Positions 43,394 through 52,973 of a stretch of DNA of 64,000 bases are shown in pieces. This stretch comes from Luteibacter aegosomaticola (GTDB lineage: Bacteria > Pseudomonadota > Gammaproteobacteria > Xanthomonadales > Rhodanobacteraceae). The DNA lies in contig NZ_CP095741.1 in NCBI RefSeq assembly GCF_023078475.1, forward strand, positions 4,934,001 through 4,998,000. The letters run 5' to 3'. The notes under the pieces were generated by a model. That model was not told the origin of the DNA and ran no database searches. It saw nothing but the letters and a program-made list of their open reading frames with translations. A program made the translations under genes and the position numbers. Numbering within the stretch: the stretch's first letter is position 1; each line of letters begins with the position of its first letter.

Positions 43394-46300
43394 TTACAGC
43401 GAGAAGTCGTAGCGCATACCAAGACGCACGTAACGCGGGCTCTGGTAAGCAATGGCACGCTTGTAGTTGATGCTCTGCACCGGCACGCCGTTGCGGATGG
43501 CACCGGTTTCACCCACGTCGACCTGGGCGACCTTGCGCTGTGCGCCGGTGACGTTGAAGACCGTCGCGGTGAACGCCAGCGGCTGCTTCTCGCCAGCCCA
43601 CATCGGGCGGTACTCGGCGTTGAGATCCAGCTGCCAGGTGTACGGCAGGCGGCCCTGCGAGCCACGCGGCGCCGGCTTCAGGCCGCACTCGAAGTACGAG
43701 GCGCCGTAATCGATCGCATCCACCGGGTCCACGCCGATGCAGTTCTTCGGGCGGCCCGTGGCCACCGCGAGGTTCGCACCGATCAGGAACTCCGACGTCG
43801 CCTGCCAGTAACCGTACGCCTTCAGCTGATGGGTACGATCGTTCGGCAGGGGGCCGTTGGTGTACTGCATGATTTCCGGGGCATCCCAGTCCTGCGTCAC
43901 CGACGGATCGAGCTGGCCGATATCCGACTTCAGCTGGCCTTCGGAGTTACCGTAGCTACGCGAGAACGTGTAGTCGATGCGACCGTACCAGTCGTTGGCG
44001 AAGTGGTGTTCCAGGTACAGGTCCAGCGAGTAGTAGCTGCGCTTGAGATCCGGGAACTTCACGCCAGCCGGCGAGGTGAAGTCGTCCTTGGAAATCTTGA
44101 ACGGCACGTAGTTGCCATCGCCGGTGTTGACCAGGAACGTGTTCGACTCACCCGGGTTGAACAGGTAGCAGCCCGGCAGCGACGCGTTGGAGATATCGAT
44201 GCCGTGCGTTTCCGCGTACTTCTCGAACGGACGCGAATCGCAGAAGTCGTCGATCGAGCTCTTCAGCTTGCGATACGTCGCCTTTGCGCCGAAGCTCCAG
44301 TTCTCACTCAGGGCCTTGTCGAAGCCGAGGATGTATTCGTCCTGGTAATAGGCCTTGATGTTCCTCGCGGCCACGGTCTTCGGATCCAGCGGCGTGCCGT
44401 CTTCACCATTGAGATAACGGCGGGCGCCCAGCTGCTCGGTGCCGGTCGGCTCGCCGTTCGGGCCCACGCCGGTGTACGAGTAGTACTCGCTGTAATAGGT
44501 GGACGCGGACGCGCCGCGGATGGCGACGTTCGACGGGATGGCGAGATGGTAACGGCCGGCGTTCGCGTACACCTTGAACGAGGAGTCACCGAACACATCC
44601 CACGTGGCGCCCAGGCGCGGTGCCAGCTGGTGGCGCTGCTTCACGTAGGTGGCGCCGTCGCCGTTGATGTTCTTGAACTGCTCGTTACGCAGGCCGAGAT
44701 ACACCATCCAGCGATCGGTGACCTGCCAGTGGTCTTCGATGTACTGCGCTTCCTGCTCGGTCTTGACGCTTGCGCCGGTCTGGAACAGGCGCTTTTCGAC
44801 GAAGTAATCGTCGCCCGGCGGCGGGACGATATCCGGACGGTTCGGCACTTCGCCGGCATCCTGGTAGACCCAGCGGTAACCGCCTTCGTAGATGTTGCCG
44901 GCGGTGGATTTCAGCGTCTGGTTATCGACACCGACGCGCAGGTCGTGGTCGCCGATGCGGTATTCCACGTCGAGGCGGTAGCCGTGCGTTTCATCCTTCG
45001 CACCCTTGCCCAGCACCGTGCCGTTGACGAGGCCGCAGCCCACGATCGGCGTGGAGACTGACCGGGAATCGGTGATCCACGGGCAGTTCGGGTTGGAAGC
45101 GTAGGAGAGGTCGCGCTCGTGCACGGTCTTGCTGTGGCCGTACAACGCGGTGATGGTCAGGTCATCGGTGATGTAACCGGTGTACTTGCCGATGTAGACA
45201 TCGCCACCCGGCGCCGAACCCGGACCCGCGTCGAAGTTCTTCAGGTTATCGGTACCGATGTAACCGGCGCGATGGCCCGTCGAATAGTCGTACTTGTAGA
45301 CGCTGCGCTCGGTGTTGGTCTTGTCGCCCAGGCCGGTGACTTCGAGCAGGTGGTTATCCGTGATGTTCCAGTCAACCTTGGCCAACCACTTGGTGGCTTT
45401 GTTTTCCTGGTACGTCTTCTGCGGCGCGGTGGCGACGCTGACGATACGGCTATCGGTACGGGTGAAGTCGCCCGCGGCATACAGGAACAGCTTGTCCTTG
45501 ATCAGCGGGCCGCTGATGTAGCCGGTGTACTGCGTGTCGGTGCCCTTGTTGCCCGAGCGGGTCTGGTACAGCGTGCCGTTCTGGCGGTAGATGTTGCGCG
45601 GATCCTGGCGCAGCGCCGCAGGCTGCACGTAGACGCCGAAGCCACCCTTCCACTCGTTACCGCCGCGCTTGGTGACGATGTTGATCACGCCACCCGTGGA
45701 ACGGCCGTATTCCGCACCGTAACCGCCGGTAAAGATCTGCTGCTGGTCGATCGCGTCGTAAGGCAGGCTGGTGAAACCCAGGCCGGTGAGCGCGTTCGTC
45801 ACCGCATAACCGTTGATGTAGTACTGGTTTTCCGAAGCTGACGAACCGCCGAACGAGGCGACGTTACCGTAGCGGCTATCACCGGCGATGACGCCCGGTG
45901 CCAGCAGGGCGGCGGCGGTGACGTCACGCGCCAGCGGCAGCTTCTGCAGCTGCTCGGAGGTGAGCACGGTGCGCGAGTCGACCTGTGAGACGTCGATGGC
46001 AGGCAAGGCATTGCCGACGACCTGGACGCCTTCGAGATCCTGGGCGTTGGCGGACGAGGCGGCCGCGGCGCCAGCGAACGAGACGTCGACGCCGCCCAGG
46101 CTCACCTGGACGTTATCGCGCGTTTCGGCCACGGCGCCGTTGCGCTCCACGCTGACCTTGTAACGGCCAACGGGCAGCGAGCTGGCGCGGTAGCGGCCTT
46201 CCGAGTCCACGTTCACATCGCGGGTCAGGCCGGTATCGAGGTTCTGCAGGTGGACGACGGCCCCGTCCGGCTGGGCCACGCGGCCGAAGACCGTACCTGA

Positions 46301-46408
46301 CGCGTTGGACTGGGCGAGGGCGCCGCCGCTAGCCGCGAGGCAAAGGGCGACGGCGGTGCAAAGACTGGTGCGGCGCAGGGCGCCTTGGAGCAGGGTGGAA
46401 CGCTGCAT
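43394..46408 (-). CDS. Oar-like TonB-dependent receptor with carboxypeptidase-regulatory domain
   Basis: 1004 residues from ATG 46408, which has GGGGAG six bases upstream. After the signal peptide (ALCLAASGGALAQ) comes a CarboxypepD-regulatory-like domain (about 30-115: GTVFGRVAQPDGAVVHLQNL, EGRYRASSLPVGRYKVSVE), then a plug (LTSEQLQKLPLARDVTAAAL, GFTSLPYDAIDQQQIFTGGY, YGRSTGGVINIVTKRGGN) and a large barrel ending VRLGMRYDFSL. Oar-type receptors import large ligands such as glycans or peptides. Convergent position next to nagA suggests an amino-sugar ligand, but this is only context. Confidence 0.9.
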   Translation of the reverse strand: MQRSTLLQGALRRTSLCTAVALCLAASGGALAQSNASGTVFGRVAQPDGAVVHLQNLDTGLTRDVNVDSEGRYRASSLPVGRYKVSVERNGAVAETRDNVQVSLGGVDVSFAGAAAASSANAQDLEGVQVVGNALPAIDVSQVDSRTVLTSEQLQKLPLARDVTAAALLAPGVIAGDSRYGNVASFGGSSASENQYYINGYAVTNALTGLGFTSLPYDAIDQQQIFTGGYGAEYGRSTGGVINIVTKRGGNEWKGGFGVYVQPAALRQDPRNIYRQNGTLYQTRSGNKGTDTQYTGYISGPLIKDKLFLYAAGDFTRTDSRIVSVATAPQKTYQENKATKWLAKVDWNITDNHLLEVTGLGDKTNTERSVYKYDYSTGHRAGYIGTDNLKNFDAGPGSAPGGDVYIGKYTGYITDDLTITALYGHSKTVHERDLSYASNPNCPWITDSRSVSTPIVGCGLVNGTVLGKGAKDETHGYRLDVEYRIGDHDLRVGVDNQTLKSTAGNIYEGGYRWVYQDAGEVPNRPDIVPPPGDDYFVEKRLFQTGASVKTEQEAQYIEDHWQVTDRWMVYLGLRNEQFKNINGDGATYVKQRHQLAPRLGATWDVFGDSSFKVYANAGRYHLAIPSNVAIRGASASTYYSEYYSYTGVGPNGEPTGTEQLGARRYLNGEDGTPLDPKTVAARNIKAYYQDEYILGFDKALSENWSFGAKATYRKLKSSIDDFCDSRPFEKYAETHGIDISNASLPGCYLFNPGESNTFLVNTGDGNYVPFKISKDDFTSPAGVKFPDLKRSYYSLDLYLEHHFANDWYGRIDYTFSRSYGNSEGQLKSDIGQLDPSVTQDWDAPEIMQYTNGPLPNDRTHQLKAYGYWQATSEFLIGANLAVATGRPKNCIGVDPVDAIDYGASYFECGLKPAPRGSQGRLPYTWQLDLNAEYRPMWAGEKQPLAFTATVFNVTGAQRKVAQVDVGETGAIRNGVPVQSINYKRAIAYQSPRYVRLGMRYDFSL

Positions 46409-46664
46409 GCTGTATCTCCCCGGATGAACTGCAAGGAGCCCGGCCACGAAGAACTAAGGGCCAGGCCCGTTCTCGGCTACCGTCTTGTTCCCCCCTGCAC
46501 CGCCACTCCCAATGGCGGTTTCGGCCGGGAACCCTCCCCGTAACGCAAGAAAATGCGTACGACAGCAGCCAGCAGCGTTTGTAATCGAAGGTTTTTACGA
46601 ACGTCAAGTGCTTGTTAACAAATCGTGGGCTTTCCATGCCCATCGATGCACTTCCCGTTAGAAT

Positions 46665-46890
46665 GGCCAGGTTCGGGTGTCCGCCCTGGCGTCAGGCCAG
46701 GAAGGATGAAACGGGAAGCCGGTGCGCCACTCGCGTGGCAAGGCCGGCACTGCCCCCGCAACGGTATGCCGCTGGGGCCCCAGGCCCCGATCTGGCGCGG
46801 TAAACGCCACTGCCCCTCGGGGTGGGAAGGCGCCCGCCAGAGCTCCATGCATGGGGAGCGGCGAGTCCGGAGACCGGCCCGAGACCATCC
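46665..46890 (+). promoter_or_regulatory. Cobalamin (adenosylcobalamin) riboswitch
   Basis: Conserved blocks appear in order: GGGAAGCCGGTG (46713-46724), GGCACTGCCCCCGCAACGGT (46746-46765), CCACTGCCCCTCGGGGTGGG, and the B12 box AGTCCGGAGACCGGCC (46864-46879). A P1 stem can form from GGTTCGGG (46670-46677) and CCCGAGACC (46878-46886). Right after it CCCTGCGGCATGCCGCGGGG (46889-46908) could be part of the expression switch. It should turn off btuB when cobalamin is plentiful. Upstream, 46409-46664 has no gene. Confidence 0.93.
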
Positions 46891-47039
46891 CTGCGGCATG
46901 CCGCGGGGTGGCTCTGTTTCGGACGATTCGCGGCGGGCGGATCCGGACAGCTCCGGTCTCTTGCCCGCGCGCCGTTCGCCCTCCCGTGACCGTCCTTGTT
47001 TTGAGACTTGCCGCAAGCCGGCTCGAGGACGCTCCACCT

Positions 47040-48932
47040 ATGAAGAAGACCCTGCTCGCGACGGCCCTGCTGTCGTCCATCACCCTGGCGCACGCCGCCG
47101 ATGCTCCGGAAGCCCTGCCCACCGTCGTGGTCACCGCGAACCGCGCCGCCACCCCGCTGGACGAGGTACTCGCCCCGGTCACCGTGATCACCCGTGACGA
47201 CATCGACCGCCTGCAGCCCACCAGCGTGCAGGACCTGCTCACCGGCCTGCCGGGCGTGGTCATGGCCAACACGGGCGGCATCGGCCAGCAGACCTCCATG
47301 TTCATGCGCGGCACGAACTCGTCGCACACCCTGGTGCTCGTCGATGGCGTCCGCGTCGGCACGGTCGGCGCCGGCCTGCCTGCTTACGAGCAGCTCCCGG
47401 TCGAGCAGATCGACCATATCGAAGTGGTCCGCGGCCCGCGCTCCACCCTGTACGGATCGGACGCCATCGGCGGCGTCATCCAGATCTTCACCCGCCATGG
47501 CGAGGCCGGGCAGGCGCCGACGCCCTCGGTGTCGGTGACCGGTGGCAGCCACGGCTACGAGGCCGCCCAGTTCGGCGTTTCCGGCGGCACCACCCATGGC
47601 TGGTACAACGCCAGCCTGGGCGGCCAGTACACGGCTGGCATCAATGCCTGCCGCGATGGCGCGGCCGAAGCGGGCAAGGGCTGCTTCACCGATGAGCCGG
47701 ACCACGATGCTTATCGCACCTACAACGGCGCGCTCTCGGGCGGCTACCGCTGGGATAACGGCACCGAACTCACCGGCAGCTGGCTGCGCAGCAAGGGCAC
47801 CATCGAATACGACGGTGACTTCCAGAACCTGACCCGTCGCTCGCAGCAGGTCGCCGGCGGCAAGCTGAGCTTCGACGCCATGGCCGACTGGCGCATGTCG
47901 GTGAGCCTGGGCCAGAACCAGGACCGTGCCGACAACTACCTCAATGGTTCGGAAAAGACCTGGTACGACGCCGACTTCAATCCGCACGTGGGCGCCGACA
48001 AGCAGCGCATGGGCTACCTGTATTCCAAGCGCAACCAGGCCGCCTGGCAGAACGATTTCACCCTGGCGCCGGGCCAGACCCTGAGCGCGGGCGTCGATTA
48101 CCAGCAGGAAAAGCTGGATAGCGACACCGATTACCTGAAGACCACGCGCAACAACACCGGCGTGTTTGCCCTGTACCAGGGCGTCTTCGGCCCGCACGAG
48201 ATCCAGCTCTCGGCGCGCCACGACCACAACACCCAGTTCGGTAACCACAACACGGGTTCGGCGGCCTACGGCTTCCGCTTCGATAACGGTATGCGCATCA
48301 CGGCGTCGTACGGCACTGCCTTCCACGCGCCGACGTTCAATGACGAGTACTACCCGTACGGCACCCCGGTGGCGCTGAAGCCGGAGAAGTCGCGCACGGC
48401 TGAAATCGGCCTGAGTGGCACGCCGGGCATCTGGAACTGGGCGGTGAACGCCTACCAGACCAAGGTCGACGACCTGATCGGCTTTGACGCGAACTTCCTG
48501 CCGATTAATGTGAGCCAGGCGCGCATCCGCGGCCTCGAAGGCCAGCTGGGTGCCGATGTCGATGGCTGGCACGTGCGTGCCTACGCCACGCTGCAGCAGC
48601 CGCTGAACCGCGACAACGGCCCGAATGACGACAACCTGCTGGCGCGCCGTCCGCGTCGCACCGGCCGCGTGGACCTGGACAAAGACCTCGGCGCGTTCAC
48701 CGTGGGTGGCTCGGTCTATGCCGCGGGTTACAGCTACGACGACGCGGCCAACACCACGCGCCTCGGCGGCTACACCACGGCCGACCTGCGTGCCACCTGG
48801 CACCTGGACAGCGCGTGGAGCGTGCAGGGCCGCGTGGCCAATGTGGCCGACAAGCACTATGAGACGGCTGCGTACTACAACCAGCTGGGCCGCACGTACT
48901 ACGTGACGGTGCGCTTCGCGCCGAACCCGTAA
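47040..48932 (+). CDS. btuB: TonB-dependent vitamin B12 receptor BtuB
   Basis: 630 residues. Signal peptide (KKTLLATALLSSITLAHAAD), TonB box region LPTVVVTANRAATPLDEVL, plug (VITRDDIDRLQPTSVQDLL, FMRGTNSSHTLVLVDGVRVG, IEVVRGPRSTLYGSDAIGGV) and a 22-strand barrel ending LGRTYYVTVRFAPNP. The similarity to BtuB plus the cobalamin riboswitch about 150 bp upstream make cobalamin the substrate. ATG 47040 starts the signal peptide; longer frames would run through the riboswitch. Confidence 0.96.
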   Translation: MKKTLLATALLSSITLAHAADAPEALPTVVVTANRAATPLDEVLAPVTVITRDDIDRLQPTSVQDLLTGLPGVVMANTGGIGQQTSMFMRGTNSSHTLVLVDGVRVGTVGAGLPAYEQLPVEQIDHIEVVRGPRSTLYGSDAIGGVIQIFTRHGEAGQAPTPSVSVTGGSHGYEAAQFGVSGGTTHGWYNASLGGQYTAGINACRDGAAEAGKGCFTDEPDHDAYRTYNGALSGGYRWDNGTELTGSWLRSKGTIEYDGDFQNLTRRSQQVAGGKLSFDAMADWRMSVSLGQNQDRADNYLNGSEKTWYDADFNPHVGADKQRMGYLYSKRNQAAWQNDFTLAPGQTLSAGVDYQQEKLDSDTDYLKTTRNNTGVFALYQGVFGPHEIQLSARHDHNTQFGNHNTGSAAYGFRFDNGMRITASYGTAFHAPTFNDEYYPYGTPVALKPEKSRTAEIGLSGTPGIWNWAVNAYQTKVDDLIGFDANFLPINVSQARIRGLEGQLGADVDGWHVRAYATLQQPLNRDNGPNDDNLLARRPRRTGRVDLDKDLGAFTVGGSVYAAGYSYDDAANTTRLGGYTTADLRATWHLDSAWSVQGRVANVADKHYETAAYYNQLGRTYYVTVRFAPNP

Positions 48933-48948
48933 GGGCTGACACACCCCT

Positions 48949-49015
48949 GTAGGAGCGCGCTTGCGCGCGATGGGGTCTTGCCGCGAGCACCTATCGCGCG
49001 CAAGCGCGCTCCTAC
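48949..49015. repeat. Short GTAGGAGCGCGC palindromic repeat (different subfamily)
   Basis: 67 bp. GTAGGAGCGCGCTTGCGCGC and its inverse flank a short centre. It shares only GTAGGAG...CTCCTAC with the 95-bp family, so it is a separate REP type. It follows btuB. Confidence 0.9.
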
Positions 49016-49168
49016 AACAGCGGGGCATGGGGGGTGCCATTGGATATGCCTGCTTAAACAGTCATTCCGTGCCTTTCGGCAGGGGCTGACGGGTGGCACA
49101 GGCGACACGGGAGGCCATGACGGCATAAAGTGCCCGGCGCGGGCGTTCCCGCTGTCACAGGATGTGTC

Positions 49169-52100
49169 GTGAATTTTTTTGCTCCTTTCATCCGCCGGCC
49201 CCGGGGAACGTCGCTGCTCGCGGCAGGCCTCACGCTGGCTGGCGCACTGGCGTACATGTTGCTGGGCGTGGCCGCGCTGCCCTCGATCGAGGTGCCGGCG
49301 GTTTTCATCCAGACGCAGATGCCGGGCGCCAATGCGCAGACGATGGCCAACACCATCATTGCGCCGCTGGAGCGCCACCTGGGCCAGATTCCCGGTGTGG
49401 ACCAGATGTACTCGAACAGCACGGAAGGTGCCGGGTTCGTGCGCCTGCGCTTCAACATGGATCGTTCCACCGACGCGGCCGCGCGCGATGTGCAGGCGGC
49501 GATCAATGCGTCCATCGCCGACCTTCCGCCGGGCATGCCCAGCCCGCCGCAGTACTTCAAGTTCGATACGGGACAGATCCCCGTACTGCTCGTCTCGTTC
49601 ACTTCGAAGACGATGCCGGCGGACAAACTGTTCGACGTGGTCGATACATTGATCCGGCCAACCGTGTCGCAGATCGACGGCGTCGCGCGCGTGCAGGTGT
49701 TCGGTGGCACGCCGCATGCGGTGCGCGTCGAGCTGGATACCAATGCGCTGTCGTCGAAGGGGCTCACGACCAACGATGTGAGCAACGCCTTGCAGGCAGC
49801 CAACGTGAACTCGCCGCAGGGCTTGCTCTCCGACGGCCACTCGCAGATGACCGTGATCGCGAACGACGGGCTGCATGACGCGGATGAATTCGCGCGCATC
49901 CTGATCGCGATGCGCAACGGCGTGCCGGTGCGTCTGTCCGATGTGGCCAACGTCACCAGCGGCCAGCAGGATATCTACCAGAAGGCGTGGTTCCAGGGCG
50001 AACGCTCGGTGACCATGCAGATCAGCAAGCGGCCCGAGGCCAACTCGATCGCGACGGCCGACGCGATCCGCGCCGCGCTGCCACGCTTCCGCGCGATGCT
50101 ACCGGCGGATGCGGTGGTGACACCCATCTTCGACCTGACCCAGACGACCCAGTCGGCGCTTCACGAGGTGAAGGTCGCGCTGATGATCTCCATCGTGATG
50201 GTCTGCCTGGTGATGCTGGTGTTCCTGCGCCGCCTGGGCCCCACGCTCATCGCGACCCTCAGCGTGCCGTTGTCGCTGGCTGGCGCGTTCGTGGTCATGT
50301 GGACCCTGGGCTACACGCTGAACACCATGTCGCTGATGGCGCTGGTGCTATGCATCGGCTTCGTCGTGGACGATGCCATCGTGGTGATCGAGAACATCGT
50401 GCGCCACATGGAGAACGGCTCAGCGCCCATGCCGGCCTCGCTGGAGGGCGTGCGCGAGATCGGCTTCACCGTCATCTCGATCACCATCTCGCTGGTGGCC
50501 GTGTTCGCACCGCTGCTGTTCGGCAACAACATGATCACCAAGCTCCTGCGCGAGTTCTCGGTGACCCTGGCCTCGGCGGTGCTGATCTCGGCCGTTGTCT
50601 CGCTCACGCTCACCCCGGCGCTGTGCGCGCGCTACCTCAAGCACGATGAGCCGGATCGCGTACCGGGACGCCTGGAAAAAGCGTTGGAGAGGTTCGACAA
50701 GGGCTTCCTGAACACCTATTCGCGCGCACTGGACTGGGCCATGCGCCACCGCCGGATCATGCGCTGGCAGCCGCTCACCCTGTTGATCGCCACCTTCCTG
50801 CTGGCCATGGCCGTGGTGAAGACCGCCGGCGGCAACTTCATGCCCGATGAAGATACCGGCATGCTCCAGGCGGAGATCACCGCGGACGCGAACATCTCGC
50901 CCGATGAAATGACCCGGCGTCTCACCAAGGTCGCCGACATCATGCGCAAGGATTCGACGGTGGCCGATGTCACCGCGATCCTCGGCGGCGACAACGGCGG
51001 CGCGGTGGGCAACCAGGGCCTGATGTTCATCGACCTGAAGCCGAAGGGCAGTGGCCCCGATCATCGCCATGAGTCGATCAAGGAAATCATGGATCGCATG
51101 GGCAAGGAGTACGAGAAGATCTCCGACGTCCAGGTGTTCTTCAACCCCGTGCAGTTCCTTGGCGGCGGTGGTGGTAACAGCAACCGCGGCCAGTACTCGT
51201 TCCAGCTGATCAGCACGGGCGGCGAGAGCCTTGAGCCGTGGACGCTGAAACTCGTGCAGGTGATGCGCGGCATGAAGGAGTTCCGCGACGTCGGCAGCGA
51301 TTTCGACGTGGTGGGCAAGCAGCAGATGCTACAGGTGGATCGCGATGCCGCGAGCCGCCTGCAGATCGGCATGGGCATGATCGATACGGCGCTTTACAAC
51401 GCGTTCGGCCAGCGCCAGGTGTCGGTGATCTATTCGGACATCAACCAGTATTGGGTGGTGCTTACCGCGGCGGCAGCGCAGTCGCTCTCGCCCGAGACGC
51501 TGTTGAACACCTACGTAAAGAACAGCGTGGGCAACATGGTGCCGCTTTCCGCGGTGGCGCATATCGCGCCGGTGAGCACGCCTAGCGCGGTGACCCACCA
51601 GAACCAGCTGGAATCGGCGGATATCACTTACAACCTCGCGCCGAAGATCACGCCGGACAAGGGCAATACCCTCGTCGAACAGGCCGTGGCGAAGCTCTCG
51701 CTGCCGGAAGGCGTGCGCATGGATTTCACCGGCGCCAACCAGCGCCTGCGTGACGCGCAGTCCAACGGCATGGTGTTGCTGATCGGCGCGATCCTGGCGG
51801 TGTACATCGTGCTGGGCGTGCTTTACGAGAGCCTGGGCCACCCGCTCACGATTCTTTCCACGCTGCCGGCAGCGGGTGCCGGTGCGTTCCTGGCCATGCT
51901 GGTCACGCAGACGCAGCTCACGTTGATGGCGATCATCTCGGTGCTTCTGCTGATCGGTATCGTGAAGAAGAACGCGATCCTGATGGTGGATTTCGCGCTG
52001 ACAGCGCAGCGCGAGCAAGGGATGTCGCCGGTCGAGGCGATCCGCCAGGCGGCGTTGGTGCGCTTCCGCCCGATCACGATGACCACGCTGGTGGCGATGG

Positions 52101-52363
52101 GCGCGGCGCTGCCGCTGGCCATCGGTTTCGGCGTGGGTTCGGAGATGCGCCGGCCGCTGGGTATCGCCATCGTCGGCGGGCTGCTCGTCTCGCAGCTGCT
52201 GACGCTGCTGAGCACACCGGCGATCTACCTGTGGAACCACGACCGCAAGGAGCGCAAGTACCGGCGGAAGCTGAAGCGCCGGTACAAGCGGTGGGTGAAG
52301 CTGCGCAAGGCGCGCGGTGCTAACGCGTCTTACAGCACGGCGGCGGCCAACCCGCGCACGTAA
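49169..52363 (+). CDS. RND efflux pump inner-membrane permease
   Basis: 1064 residues, normal for HAE1-type RND permeases. Two large periplasmic loops and 12 helices; the TM4 proton-relay motif is CIGFVVDDAIVVIENIV with the paired Asp. TIIAPLERHLGQIPGVDQMY and IVKKNAILMVDFALTAQREQ are typical of the family. It starts with GTG 49169, with AGGA eight bases upstream. Unlike most such genes there is no periplasmic adaptor or outer membrane factor gene beside it. Its stop overlaps the 3' end of the convergent DUF2239 gene by 34 bp. Confidence 0.92.
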   Translation: MNFFAPFIRRPRGTSLLAAGLTLAGALAYMLLGVAALPSIEVPAVFIQTQMPGANAQTMANTIIAPLERHLGQIPGVDQMYSNSTEGAGFVRLRFNMDRSTDAAARDVQAAINASIADLPPGMPSPPQYFKFDTGQIPVLLVSFTSKTMPADKLFDVVDTLIRPTVSQIDGVARVQVFGGTPHAVRVELDTNALSSKGLTTNDVSNALQAANVNSPQGLLSDGHSQMTVIANDGLHDADEFARILIAMRNGVPVRLSDVANVTSGQQDIYQKAWFQGERSVTMQISKRPEANSIATADAIRAALPRFRAMLPADAVVTPIFDLTQTTQSALHEVKVALMISIVMVCLVMLVFLRRLGPTLIATLSVPLSLAGAFVVMWTLGYTLNTMSLMALVLCIGFVVDDAIVVIENIVRHMENGSAPMPASLEGVREIGFTVISITISLVAVFAPLLFGNNMITKLLREFSVTLASAVLISAVVSLTLTPALCARYLKHDEPDRVPGRLEKALERFDKGFLNTYSRALDWAMRHRRIMRWQPLTLLIATFLLAMAVVKTAGGNFMPDEDTGMLQAEITADANISPDEMTRRLTKVADIMRKDSTVADVTAILGGDNGGAVGNQGLMFIDLKPKGSGPDHRHESIKEIMDRMGKEYEKISDVQVFFNPVQFLGGGGGNSNRGQYSFQLISTGGESLEPWTLKLVQVMRGMKEFRDVGSDFDVVGKQQMLQVDRDAASRLQIGMGMIDTALYNAFGQRQVSVIYSDINQYWVVLTAAAAQSLSPETLLNTYVKNSVGNMVPLSAVAHIAPVSTPSAVTHQNQLESADITYNLAPKITPDKGNTLVEQAVAKLSLPEGVRMDFTGANQRLRDAQSNGMVLLIGAILAVYIVLGVLYESLGHPLTILSTLPAAGAGAFLAMLVTQTQLTLMAIISVLLLIGIVKKNAILMVDFALTAQREQGMSPVEAIRQAALVRFRPITMTTLVAMGAALPLAIGFGVGSEMRRPLGIAIVGGLLVSQLLTLLSTPAIYLWNHDRKERKYRRKLKRRYKRWVKLRKARGANASYSTAAANPRT

Positions 52364-52887
52364 TCCCGCACATCCCCAGGCCACGCCTCGGTCAGCGCGG
52401 TGAACCGTTCGCCTTCGCGGCGATGGAACGCGCGCGAGGCTTCTTCATAGCCGGCCAGGTTGCCGGCCAGCGCCAGCATCACCCGGTCGACGGCCTCGCT
52501 CGCCTGCCGGGTGCGGTCGATATCGACGTTCTCGCGGCTGGCGCTTTCGACCAACCGGCGTAGCGCGACCGAGGCGCCGCCGGGCTGCGCGGCGAGCCAC
52601 TCCCAGTGACGCGGCAGCAGGGTGACCTCGCGCGCGACCACGCCGAGCTTCGGCCGGCCTGGACCACGCCGGGCCGGCGCAGGCTCAATGGCCTCGAGGC
52701 GCGCCAGGACATCGTGGGTAGTGCCGCGGTAATCGATATCCACAGGACGACCGGTGCTGTCGTCGTAGATGATCGGGCTGGCGTTGGGTTCGCTATCGAG
52801 ATGCGCCTTGCAGCGCTCGGCCACGACGGCGAGCGGGCCGCTACCCACGCGGTGGGTGCCATCGAAGGCGGTGTAATGATTCTGCAT
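52330..52887 (-). CDS. DUF2239 family protein
   Basis: 185 residues. TAFDGTHRVGSGPLAVVAER and IYDDSTGRPVDIDYRGTTHD, then RRGPGRPKLGVVAREVTLLP and HWEWLAAQPGGASVALRRLV are the recognisable blocks of DUF2239. The RRGPGRPK stretch resembles an AT-hook and, with the SVALRRLVE region (ribbon-helix-helix-like), suggests nucleic acid binding, but the function is not established. A good promoter lies upstream (52918-52945). Confidence 0.85.
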   Translation of the reverse strand: MQNHYTAFDGTHRVGSGPLAVVAERCKAHLDSEPNASPIIYDDSTGRPVDIDYRGTTHDVLARLEAIEPAPARRGPGRPKLGVVAREVTLLPRHWEWLAAQPGGASVALRRLVESASRENVDIDRTRQASEAVDRVMLALAGNLAGYEEASRAFHRREGERFTALTEAWPGDVRDYVRGLAAAVL

Positions 52888-52915
52888 GGGGGTCTTCCTT
52901 CCACCGGGACCCGCC

Positions 52916-52973
52916 AGATATTACCCGGTAAAAATTGTACGTCAATAGTGCCCGGGTAAAATATCTCAGTGGA
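52916..52973 (-). promoter_or_regulatory. Promoter with TTACCCGG repeats before DUF2239
   Basis: On the minus strand TTGACG (52940-52945), a 16-base spacer and TAATAT (52918-52923) form a sigma-70 promoter. TTTTACCCGG and TACCGGGTAATATC flank or overlap it as an imperfect inverted repeat (GATATTACCCGG with CCGGGTAAAATATC), which could be an operator. This AT-rich patch stands out in a GC-rich background. Confidence 0.6.
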
